From the NCBI GenBank assembly GCA_016710585.1, contig JADJVN010000023.1, positions 19,079-83,078 on the forward strand: a stretch of DNA of 64,000 nucleotides. Reading direction: 5' to 3'. The notes beneath the pieces were generated by a model. That model did no database searches and was not told the DNA's origin. It was given only the letters and a program-made list of their open reading frames with translations. Source of the stretch: Saprospiraceae bacterium. Lineage in GTDB: Bacteria > Bacteroidota > Bacteroidia > Chitinophagales > Saprospiraceae. Both the position numbers and the translations under genes were made by a program. Each line of letters begins with the position of its first letter. The stretch's first letter is position 1. Shown here piece by piece: positions 17,827 to 24,851 of the stretch.

Positions 17827-18633
17827 CTAAGAATTGTAAATTTCGATGCGCTCTTTAGCTAATTTGTTGAGTGGAATGATCACTTCTTTATTCTCACAAT
17901 CCAAGGTAATCGAAGTTTTATCAATATCAATGATAATACCTGTGATACCATCTAATGTTACTTTTTGTCCAATTTTTAATTTGTCCTTACTATAAAATGA
18001 AACCAAAAAATTTGCAACTACATCTTTAGATGCAAAGCCATAGCCTATAGCAAATGCAAGGGCAACTCCACCGATTAGTATCGAAATATTTGTTGCGATA
18101 AAACTTGTATTGACTTTGGCCTGTCCCAAGGCGCTAATCAATACATTGATCAATACAAAGTAAAAAACGGCATTAGCAATAAATCCTCCGGAAGGAATTC
18201 CAAAACTTTTTGTTGCTTTAAGTGTAGCTTCCTTTGCAAAATCAGCAAATAGGAATCCTCCAAAAAGTAATACGATAGCAGTGACTAAATTGGGAACCCA
18301 ATTGATAATATCTTTTATCAACTGTGATAGCGACTCCATCCCTAAAGCATCCGTCGCAGCTACTATAAAAATGAGAAATATGAAATAATAAATAATCGTT
18401 GCAATAATGAGACTTGGAACAATTTTAAAATTTGACTTTGCCAACATGTCAGAGTCATTTATCTTATCTGCAAATTTGTCGATTCCAAATTTTTCAAATA
18501 ATTTAAAAATAAATTTCTTAATCATTTTGGAAATAAAGTATCCAATGATTAATATAATAATTGCTCCCACCAATTTGGGAATTACATCTAGAAATCCTAG
18601 GAGTAAATGTCTTACATTTTCTGCAACTTGCAT
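17827..18633 (-). CDS. Small mechanosensitive channel, MscS family
   Basis: A 268-residue integral membrane protein. Hydrophobic helices lie at about 12-35, 70-98, 110-135 and 150-200; TM segments carry the Gly/Ala-rich pattern (ILIGGVALAFAIGYGFASKDVVANFL), followed by the small beta domain (KIGQKVTLDGITGIIIDIDKTSITL) and NKEVIIPLNKLAKERI. The large C-terminal cage of E. coli MscS is missing, so it is a minimal variant of the conserved-TM-helix type. Such channels release osmolytes on membrane tension in the inner membrane. It lies 33 bases before the DUF3078 gene and 24 after the 84-residue protein gene. Confidence 0.88.
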   Translation of the reverse strand: MQVAENVRHLLLGFLDVIPKLVGAIIILIIGYFISKMIKKFIFKLFEKFGIDKFADKINDSDMLAKSNFKIVPSLIIATIIYYFIFLIFIVAATDALGMESLSQLIKDIINWVPNLVTAIVLLFGGFLFADFAKEATLKATKSFGIPSGGFIANAVFYFVLINVLISALGQAKVNTSFIATNISILIGGVALAFAIGYGFASKDVVANFLVSFYSKDKLKIGQKVTLDGITGIIIDIDKTSITLDCENKEVIIPLNKLAKERIEIYNS

Positions 18634-18657
18634 AGATTAATTGGGGCTAATGGTTTT

Positions 18658-18912
18658 TTATGATGGATATTTACTTTGTTGTTGCAAATTTAATTCATTT
18701 GTTCCACCTGGGTTTGAATACTTCTTATCATCTTCCAGCATCTTGCCATACATCTGAGCTTGCTTTGGAATAAACAATTCAATAAGATTTCCAATGAATT
18801 GAAAAAAATTCAAATTTCCTTTTATTTTTTTCTCAACCAATGGAGCTCCAATTTTTTCAAAATTGGCAATTTTTTCTTTATTCAAATTTTTAAAATTATT
18901 CATATCACCCAA
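18658..18912 (-). CDS. Conserved-looking 84-residue protein in sigma-factor operon
   Basis: An acidic/basic mixed small protein without a signal peptide. Residues about 30-52 (KKIKGNLNFFQFIGNLIELFIP) are amphipathic to hydrophobic and could be a membrane-associated helix; the end is polar and Gln/Asn-rich. The start may be ATG 18912 or ATG 18903 (MNNFKN). It follows the sigma-factor stop by only 2 bases, so the two are translationally close. I do not recognise a family. Its place right after an ECF sigma gene makes a regulatory role conceivable, but no anti-sigma motif is seen. Confidence 0.7.
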   Translation of the reverse strand: MGDMNNFKNLNKEKIANFEKIGAPLVEKKIKGNLNFFQFIGNLIELFIPKQAQMYGKMLEDDKKYSNPGGTNELNLQQQSKYPS

Positions 18913-18914
18913 AA

Positions 18915-19490
18915 TTAATTTAATTTAACAAAAGATTCCCTAAAACGTTGTTTTGCTCTTTTTAACTTCATTTTTATAGCACTTTCAGTTTTTTCCATAA
19001 TTCCACATATTTCTTTTATTGACATATCGTCCATATATTTCATCAATAGGACAGCTTTATCTTGAGGATGTAGGTTGTCCATTACTTTTTCTATTTGTGA
19101 CATATCAATGTCAGTCATCCAATTATCTTCATTTTCATCTTCAAACTCTACCTCTTCTCCAATATTATCTATGGATTGGATATTCATTTTTTTACTCTTT
19201 CTAAGAGAGTCGATACAGTAATTATAGGTTATTGAGTAAATCCAGGTTGAAAATTTTGATTTTTCACCGAATTTGCTCAAATTTATTAAAATTTTAATAA
19301 AAATATCATGTACAGCATCTGTTGCTTCAGCTTCTTCCTTGAAAAAACTTAAACATTTACCAAAAATTTTTCCGGAATATCTGCGATAGATCTCCGAAAA
19401 GTATTGATCTTTTTGAGTTTTCAAGTATAAATCAACTATTTCCTCATCAGTAGCTTGATTTATTCTAATTTCGATTTGCTGGGGCACCAA
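18915..19490 (-). CDS. ECF RNA polymerase sigma factor
   Basis: A 191-residue sigma-70 family protein. Region 2 (about 35-100) contains YRRYSGKIFGKCLSFF, AVHDIFIKIL and FSTWIYSITYNYCIDSLRKSK; region 4 (about 135-185) contains LHPQDKAVLLMKYMDDMSIKEI and ESAIKMKLKRAKQRFRE with the helix-turn-helix. It heads a minus-strand unit with an 84-residue protein, an MscS channel and a DUF3078 barrel, so an envelope or osmotic response is a reasonable inference. The first codon is TTG 19490 or GTG 19487; no ATG is available near the family start. No classic anti-sigma gene lies beside it. Confidence 0.93.
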   Translation of the reverse strand: MVPQQIEIRINQATDEEIVDLYLKTQKDQYFSEIYRRYSGKIFGKCLSFFKEEAEATDAVHDIFIKILINLSKFGEKSKFSTWIYSITYNYCIDSLRKSKKMNIQSIDNIGEEVEFEDENEDNWMTDIDMSQIEKVMDNLHPQDKAVLLMKYMDDMSIKEICGIMEKTESAIKMKLKRAKQRFRESFVKLN

Positions 19491-19556
19491 ATTAATTGAT
19501 TAGTTTTGTCACTTGAATATTTTTGACGAAATTACTGAAAAAAGTAACATATATAA

Positions 19557-19564
19557 TAATTTTG
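19557..19564 (+). promoter_or_regulatory. Putative -7 box (TAATTTTG) for the M28 peptidase gene
   Basis: TAATTTTG ends 18 bases before ATG 19583. No -33 element at the usual distance. Confidence 0.38.
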
Positions 19565-19582
19565 TAATTTAATTTAAAATTT

Positions 19583-21007
19583 ATGGACAAATTTGGTTCT
19601 ATTTCTAGCTTATCTCTTTGGTTTTTAATTTGCATTCAAATATTATCTAGACCAAATATCTCTTTCTCACAAGAAATCGATACCGATGCTTTTTTTATCA
19701 AAAGTATCCATGATAAAGCTTTGACGGATCAAATGAGCTATCAATGGTTATATTATCTTTCAGAAAAAATTGGAGGGCGAATAGCAGGATCTCCACAATC
19801 AATGGCAGCAATTGAGTTTACAAAGCAAATTCTTGACACCTTGGGTTGTACTAAAGTTTTCGCCTTACCTACTAAAGTTAATTATTGGTATAGAGGAGCA
19901 AAGGAACAGGTAAGGTTGATCAATCACCAGAAATTTGGCAATGTAGATCTTAACGCTTTAGCCTTAGGAGGCTCTGGTGCTACTTCCGCAACTGGCTTAT
20001 CAGGTCAAGTAGTGGAGTTTAACTCAATAGAGGAGGCTAAGAAAAATCCAGCTTTGATGAAAGGCAAAATCGTTTTTTTTAGCAGAGCTTTCGACCAAAA
20101 ATTTATTAGAACTTTTCATGCATATGGATCTGCAGTAGATCAAAGAGGCCAAGGTCCAAATATTGCAGCAAAGGCTGGAGCAATAGCTTGTGTAGTGAGA
20201 TCAATGAGTTCACGAACCGATGATATCCCTCATACTGGAGCAACAATATTTGAGAAAGATGTAAAGCCAATTCCTGCTGTGGCAATATCAACGAAAGCCG
20301 CTGATTTACTCAAATCGAGTTTAATGGATGGTCAGAATGCTACATTGTTTATCAAAACAAGTTGTGAAGCTAGAGGTGAAAAGGATAGTTACAGCGTCAT
20401 TGGCGAAATAAAAGGAACAGAATATCCCGATGAAATCATTTTAGTAGGTGGGCATCTAGATTCATGGGATGTAGGTGGTGGTGCTCATGACGATGGTGCG
20501 GGATGTGTTCAATCGATGGATGTGTTTTATCTTTTAAAACAATTAAATTATAAACCGAAAAGAACGATTCGTTGTGTTTTATTTCAAAATGAAGAAAATG
20601 GACTAGCAGGAGGAAGAGAATATGCAAGAGTTTCCAATTCAAACAATGAATTTCATCTAGCAGCGATTGAGTCTGATGCAGGTGGTTTTTCACCAAAGGG
20701 ATTTGGATTTGATGCAGATACTTCTATTATTCAAAAATATATTGGCAATTTCAAAGAATGGAATTCACTATTGGAGCCATATGATTTGAATATATGGAAA
20801 GGTGGTGGAGGTGCTGACATTGGTCCACTGAAATCTCAAAAAGGAATGCTCTTTGGACTAAGTCCAGATTCACAGCGATATTTTGATTATCACCATACTG
20901 AAATAGACCGCATCGACGCTGTACATCCCAGAGAATTGGCATTGGGCAGTGCTGCTATGACAAGCTTGGTATATTTAATTGATAAGTATGGATTAGCTAA
21001 ACCATGA
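19583..21007 (+). CDS. Secreted M28 family zinc metallopeptidase (carboxypeptidase Q-like) with PA domain
   Basis: A 474-residue exported peptidase: signal peptide (about 1-30), an inserted protease-associated domain (about 115-245, including GKIVFFSRAF and AKAGAIACVVRSMSS), and the M28 catalytic domain. Metal ligands are visible in GGHLDSWDVGGGAHDDGAG (about 291-309), the catalytic Glu in QNEENGLAGGREY, an Asp in AIESDAGGF, and a C-terminal His in YFDYHHTEIDRID. M28 exopeptidases of this type cleave dipeptides or amino-terminal residues. It has no T9SS tail, so a periplasmic location is likely. It overlaps the next gene by 4 bases (ATGA), indicating coupled translation. Confidence 0.93.
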   Translation: MDKFGSISSLSLWFLICIQILSRPNISFSQEIDTDAFFIKSIHDKALTDQMSYQWLYYLSEKIGGRIAGSPQSMAAIEFTKQILDTLGCTKVFALPTKVNYWYRGAKEQVRLINHQKFGNVDLNALALGGSGATSATGLSGQVVEFNSIEEAKKNPALMKGKIVFFSRAFDQKFIRTFHAYGSAVDQRGQGPNIAAKAGAIACVVRSMSSRTDDIPHTGATIFEKDVKPIPAVAISTKAADLLKSSLMDGQNATLFIKTSCEARGEKDSYSVIGEIKGTEYPDEIILVGGHLDSWDVGGGAHDDGAGCVQSMDVFYLLKQLNYKPKRTIRCVLFQNEENGLAGGREYARVSNSNNEFHLAAIESDAGGFSPKGFGFDADTSIIQKYIGNFKEWNSLLEPYDLNIWKGGGGADIGPLKSQKGMLFGLSPDSQRYFDYHHTEIDRIDAVHPRELALGSAAMTSLVYLIDKYGLAKP

Positions 21008-21546
21008 GATTGGATACAATTCAAGTTGGAGAATATTTTTTTGAAAAATTTATTTCAAAAGAACAAATCAGCGCCATAGTCCAGCGGATGGCAGTTGAGA
21101 TTGATGACTATTACAAAAATATAGATCCATTAGAATTCATCATTATTTTAGATGGTGCTTATCATTTTGCATCAGATTTTACTAGGGCATTTCCTCGAGA
21201 TGTCAAGTTACATTTTGTCAAAATCAAATCCTATGAAGGATTTCAGAGTTCAGGTAAAGCAAGTATTCAAGGGCTCGAACTTCTCGACCTAAAAGATAAG
21301 CATATTCTCATATTAGAAGATATTGTAGAGACTGGAAATACACTCTATCATCTCACACAAGAACTCAAATTAAAAGCAGCGGCATCTGTGAGACTAGCCA
21401 GTCTTTTTGTCAAACCCACGGAGATTATTCAACCACTTCAAGTTGATTTTTTTGGAATGGAGATTGGACCAGAATTTATTATTGGGTATGGATTGGATTA
21501 CAATGGTTTTGGCAGAACTTATCCAGATGTTTATATTAAAAAATGA
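21004..21546 (+). CDS. hpt: Hypoxanthine-type phosphoribosyltransferase
   Basis: A 180-residue type I phosphoribosyltransferase. The PRPP motif ILILEDIVETGNTLYHL (about 98-114) and the substrate-side motif FIIGYGLDYNGFGRTYPDV near the end (about 157-175) match hypoxanthine phosphoribosyltransferases; FIIILDGAYHFASDF (about 43-57) is the family's early strand-loop. The enzyme salvages hypoxanthine or guanine with PRPP to IMP or GMP in the cytoplasm. The start overlaps the stop of the M28 peptidase gene by 4 bases. That pairing is not an obvious pathway link. Confidence 0.92.
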   Translation: MRLDTIQVGEYFFEKFISKEQISAIVQRMAVEIDDYYKNIDPLEFIIILDGAYHFASDFTRAFPRDVKLHFVKIKSYEGFQSSGKASIQGLELLDLKDKHILILEDIVETGNTLYHLTQELKLKAAASVRLASLFVKPTEIIQPLQVDFFGMEIGPEFIIGYGLDYNGFGRTYPDVYIKK

Positions 21547-21566
21547 ACTGTTCAAATTTATTAAAA

Positions 21567-21602
21567 AAAAATAAGCTTATACAAAAATTTTATCTTATTT
21601 TT
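21567..21602 (+). terminator. Weak AT-rich hairpin, possible terminator after hpt
   Basis: AAAAATAAG (21567-21575) and CTTATTTTT (21594-21602) are complementary around an 18-base loop, ending in a T run 20-55 bases after the hpt stop. Low GC makes it uncertain. Confidence 0.3.
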
Positions 21603-21651
21603 ATAGCTGAATGAGCCTAATATAAATTGATAACAAAATAATTAAATTCGT

Positions 21652-22527
21652 ATGAAATATTTTTTAGCACTCTTATCTATTTTATTTTTTTGGAGCAAGC
21701 CTTTATTATCGCAGATTCAATTTGACGAAGGAAAAACCTATATTTTTGAAATGAAGGATGGCAATACTTATATAGGCAAAGCAAAGGAAATAGAAAAGGG
21801 TAAAGTATATGAGATTATGACTAATGTTGGAGTTTTAACGCTTAGGTCTGAAAACATTAAAGTCATGAAGGAGATTAAAACTGCTCAAATGCATGATGGA
21901 GAATACTGGCCTGAAAGCCCCCATTCCAGTCGGTATTTTTTTAGTCCCAGTGGCTATGGTCTACGTAAAGGAGAAGGCTACTACCAGAATGCTTGGATTG
22001 TGTTTAATCAAGTGTCTTATGGCTTTACAGATTATTTTTCTTTAGGAATAGGTACCATCCCTACTTTTTTATTTGGTGAGACAGAAACGATTCCAATATG
22101 GTTAACGCCAAAACTAAATTTCCAATATAAAAATGGGAAAGGTGCTTTCGGTTTAGGTAGCATTTTTTTTACAGTTCCAGGTGAATCAGGGAATGGAGTT
22201 GGATTGGTATATGGAACCAATACTTTTGGCACTAGAGACAAGCAACTGAGTTTAGGACTAGGATTTGGATATGATACCGATAATGGATTAAGTGATATTC
22301 CTGTATTCAATGTCGCTGGTCTGCTCAGATTAAGCAAGAACTGGGCATTGGTGACTGAAAACTATGTGTTTTCATTTGATGGTGTAACAACTATAATTAG
22401 TGGTGGGGCACGCTACATGGGAAAAAGATTGGCAATAGATTTTGGGGGAATAATTCCAGCTGAAGGTGATGAGTTCTATATGGCTCCATGGTTAAGTATT
22501 ACTGTCCCTTTTGGGAAAAGATATTAA
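21652..22527 (+). CDS. Outer-membrane beta-barrel protein of unknown function
   Basis: A 291-residue secreted protein with signal peptide (about 1-21, ending LLSQ). Residues about 22-75 form a small beta domain (YIFEMKDGNTYIGKAKEIEKG) like an SH3/Sm-type barrel; from about 90 on, Gly- and aromatic-rich alternating strands (YGFTDYFSLGIGTIP, LGLGFGYDTDNG, AIDFGGIIP) suggest a membrane barrel ending SITVPFGKRY. I know similar uncharacterised proteins are common in Bacteroidota. No catalytic motif is visible. It is followed 43 bases later by a T9SS cargo gene, but co-transcription is not shown. Confidence 0.7.
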   Translation: MKYFLALLSILFFWSKPLLSQIQFDEGKTYIFEMKDGNTYIGKAKEIEKGKVYEIMTNVGVLTLRSENIKVMKEIKTAQMHDGEYWPESPHSSRYFFSPSGYGLRKGEGYYQNAWIVFNQVSYGFTDYFSLGIGTIPTFLFGETETIPIWLTPKLNFQYKNGKGAFGLGSIFFTVPGESGNGVGLVYGTNTFGTRDKQLSLGLGFGYDTDNGLSDIPVFNVAGLLRLSKNWALVTENYVFSFDGVTTIISGGARYMGKRLAIDFGGIIPAEGDEFYMAPWLSITVPFGKRY

Positions 22528-22570
22528 TTATAATTCTTGATGATGAAATAAATTTTTAAAATAATTACTG

Positions 22571-23440
22571 ATGAAAAAAATACTCATAATGACAATTGTA
22601 GCATTGATAAGAATCAGTGCAACTGCTCAAAATAAGGATTGGCCGATCGGCACATTTTGGGTTTATGAACAAATAGAATATGGGCCTTATGATCCAAATA
22701 ATTATGCAATAGTTGAAGTAAAAAGAGACACAGTTGTAAAAAATATTGCTTCAAAAATAATTAGGCAATACTCATACCCAAATAACGCATTCTCAGCTCG
22801 AGAATTTATTATATCTAAGCAAAATAATAAAGTTTATTTTTATGATCAAAGTGATTCAAGTTTTTATTTAATCTATGACTTTGATCTTACTGTGGGAGAT
22901 ACTTTTTCAGCACATGTTGGTCCATTTCTCAATTTTGATAAATTTACAGACTTTAAAATTGATTCAATAAGTTTTGAGGAAACGAATCATGGTCCTATCA
23001 AACATTATTTTCTTAATAAATTATCAGGAAATGCTTTCAATTATCCCTATGGAATTCTAGAAGGCATCGGAAATTTATTTTATTTTTTCCAAACTTATGG
23101 AGTTGCTGATCCTCCTTTAGGAGGTTATTTACGCTGTTTTACTAATAGCTCTATAGTCTATCCTAAAGATAGACCTTGTAAGATACCAACTCAACTAAAT
23201 GATTTTTCTAAACTCAATCTTAATATATCTCAAAGAGCTGAAGAAATACAGATCAATGGACATTTGTTTTCAGATACCAAATTTTCATTTTGTGATCTCA
23301 ATGGTAAATTACTTTATGCTGAAAAATTAAATACTTATCAATCACAACATACTATCTCTACTCAGCAGTTTTTACCTGGAATATATATCCTTACTATTAG
23401 TTTCGATCAAGGAATACAATCTGTCAAAATTATTAAATAA
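22571..23440 (+). CDS. T9SS type A cargo protein
   Basis: A 289-residue secreted protein with a signal peptide (1-19, ending ISATAQ). The middle (about 20-205) is a beta-rich region with phrases such as YLIYDFDLTVGDTF and NYPYGILEGIGNLFYFF that recur in Bacteroidota T9SS-exported proteins of unknown function, with a Cys pair near 196-210. The tail (about 212-289) is a type A sorting domain (IQINGHLF, FCDLNGKLLYAEKL, FLPGIYILTISFD, then VKIIK). Export to the cell surface or medium is inferred from the tail. No enzyme motif is seen. Confidence 0.82.
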   Translation: MKKILIMTIVALIRISATAQNKDWPIGTFWVYEQIEYGPYDPNNYAIVEVKRDTVVKNIASKIIRQYSYPNNAFSAREFIISKQNNKVYFYDQSDSSFYLIYDFDLTVGDTFSAHVGPFLNFDKFTDFKIDSISFEETNHGPIKHYFLNKLSGNAFNYPYGILEGIGNLFYFFQTYGVADPPLGGYLRCFTNSSIVYPKDRPCKIPTQLNDFSKLNLNISQRAEEIQINGHLFSDTKFSFCDLNGKLLYAEKLNTYQSQHTISTQQFLPGIYILTISFDQGIQSVKIIK

Positions 23441-23506
23441 AACTAGATGACATAAATAATAATTCCCATATTTTGGAAGTTTAATTCAAACTTCAAATTA
23501 ATTTTT

Positions 23507-23929
23507 ATGCATAAAATTGGGTCTTTATTATTTTTTACTTTTTTTGTTCTCATAGAAATAAAAAGTCAATCCATTATTGGAATCTGGGAAACCATCGATG
23601 ATATCACTGGAAAAGCAAAATCCCATGTTGAAATTTATGAAAAATCTGGAAAAATTTACGGTAAAGTGATCAAATTACTTCCTGGAGCAGCTGTGACAAC
23701 TTGCAATAACTGTCCCGGTGAAAAAAATGGAAAGTCCCTTATTGGCATGGATATTCTATGGGAGTTTAAACCATATAAAGATTATTGGTCTTATGGACAG
23801 GTAGTTGATCCAAAAAATGGTAAAATATATTCTGGGAACATCTGGCTGGAAGGAGACAATCTAAAACTTCGTGGATATATCGGGATTTCATTGATAGGAA
23901 GAAGCCAAATTTGGCATAAAGTAAAATAA
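23507..23929 (+). CDS. DUF2147 domain secreted protein
   Basis: A 140-residue protein: signal peptide (1-20), then the DUF2147 beta-barrel-like domain (about 22-140) starting IIGIWETIDDITGKAKSHVEIY, with CNNCPGEKNGKSLIGM in the middle and GNIWLEGDNLKLRGYIG near the end. The domain is widespread in Bacteroidota and Proteobacteria and of unknown biochemical role. The CxxC pair is part of the family pattern. A short perfect inverted repeat, GAAGTTT/AAACTTC, lies at 23476-23494 in its leader. Length is typical of the family. Confidence 0.9.
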   Translation: MHKIGSLLFFTFFVLIEIKSQSIIGIWETIDDITGKAKSHVEIYEKSGKIYGKVIKLLPGAAVTTCNNCPGEKNGKSLIGMDILWEFKPYKDYWSYGQVVDPKNGKIYSGNIWLEGDNLKLRGYIGISLIGRSQIWHKVK

Positions 23930-23998
23930 ATTAGTGGGCCTATACAATAATAGAAGGGAGATGGTAGTTTAATTATAAAAACCACAAATCTTCCGCCT

Positions 23999-24220
23999 AT
24001 GGTCGATACCTTTACAAGTAATCAATTAGTGAGGTTTATTTACAGAGAATGCAGTACCACCGAAGCAACTTTGATTCAAGAAAGCTGTGACGATGATTGG
24101 GAAATGCATGAGGAAATTACAATCTTTAAGGAAGCAAAGTCATTCTTGCCAAAAGCATTGTTTTCTGCTCATCCAGCAACTCTTCTAAGTATCCTCCAAT
24201 ACTCCAGAAAAACTGCCTAA
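23999..24220 (+). CDS. Short conserved Bacteroidota protein, 73 residues
   Basis: A cytoplasmic small protein with no signal peptide. It begins with a pattern I recognise from short uncharacterised Bacteroidota proteins (an N-terminal 'LVRFIYRECSTTEATLI' helix, an acidic 'DDDWEMHEEITIFKEAK' segment, then a hydrophobic 'TLLSILQYSRKTA' end). The layout recalls the N-terminal helices of anti-sigma or zf-HC2-type proteins but lacks Cys/His ligands. It stands alone, 69 bases after the DUF2147 gene, and is followed by a strong terminator. Function unknown. Confidence 0.72.
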   Translation: MVDTFTSNQLVRFIYRECSTTEATLIQESCDDDWEMHEEITIFKEAKSFLPKALFSAHPATLLSILQYSRKTA

Positions 24221-24248
24221 AATAAAAATATTAGTGTGATGTTTTTCT

Positions 24249-24286
24249 AAGACCTTATGATTTATCTCACAAGGTCTTTTTATTTT
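24249..24286 (+). terminator. Rho-independent terminator after the 73-residue protein gene
   Basis: AAGACCTTATGA (24249-24260) pairs with TCACAAGGTCTT (24267-24278) with one mismatch and a 6-base loop, followed by a T-rich tail. It separates this gene from convergent lptC. Confidence 0.88.
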
Positions 24287-24302
24287 ATAAAAAGTCAATG
24301 TC

Positions 24303-24851
24303 TTATTTCTGAAAGAGTTTTTCACTTGGGATCAAAGCATCAATGGATTTGATACTCCCTGTTTTAAACCTTTCATCAGTCTCGAAACCAAAACCTCTGA
24401 TGATCTCATTTTTCCTAATGATGCTGACATATTTCTCTGTATATAGTTTACCACTATTCTCATCCCAAATTAATTCTGAGGTCTTCATTGTTTCATTATT
24501 TATACTTTGAAAGACGACACTATCTTGCATGATTGTTTTTCTTTCGTTCGTCAAACGAATAGCATATTTTGAAGTAAGGGTATTGATGAGTTTATTGTCA
24601 TTATCATAAAATTCAGCGAAAAATCCTTTTTTAAATTCCTCTTTTTGATCAGCTGTGTTTAGATGTCTAATAAGTATTGGAGCCTTGATTTTAATTTGAA
24701 TTTTACCAGAATCTGAATAAATGATGTGTACATCTTTGATTAATTCTTTATTGTTTAATTCAGAAGCTTCTTGATCTGACAACTGGTTTTGCTTTTCAGT
24801 ACAAGAGCTTTGTAGAAAAATAGTGAGCACAATTAAAATAATAACTCTCAT
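24303..24851 (-). CDS. lptC: LPS export periplasmic protein LptC
   Basis: A 182-residue lipoprotein-like protein: hydrophobic N-terminus with lipobox LQSSC, then the LptC/LptA-type beta-jellyroll (about 40-165) with phrases IIYSDSGKIQIKIKAPILIRH, FAEFYDNDNKLINTLTSKYA and YTEKYVSII. In the Lpt bridge LptC receives lipopolysaccharide from LptBFG and passes it to LptA. Bacteroidota LptC is often lipidated, unlike the E. coli form with a membrane helix. The ATG overlaps the stop of the T9SS type B gene upstream by 4 bases (ATGA), so the two are translated from one transcript, an odd partner for an essential gene. Confidence 0.88.
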   Translation of the reverse strand: MRVIILIVLTIFLQSSCTEKQNQLSDQEASELNNKELIKDVHIIYSDSGKIQIKIKAPILIRHLNTADQKEEFKKGFFAEFYDNDNKLINTLTSKYAIRLTNERKTIMQDSVVFQSINNETMKTSELIWDENSGKLYTEKYVSIIRKNEIIRGFGFETDERFKTGSIKSIDALIPSEKLFQK

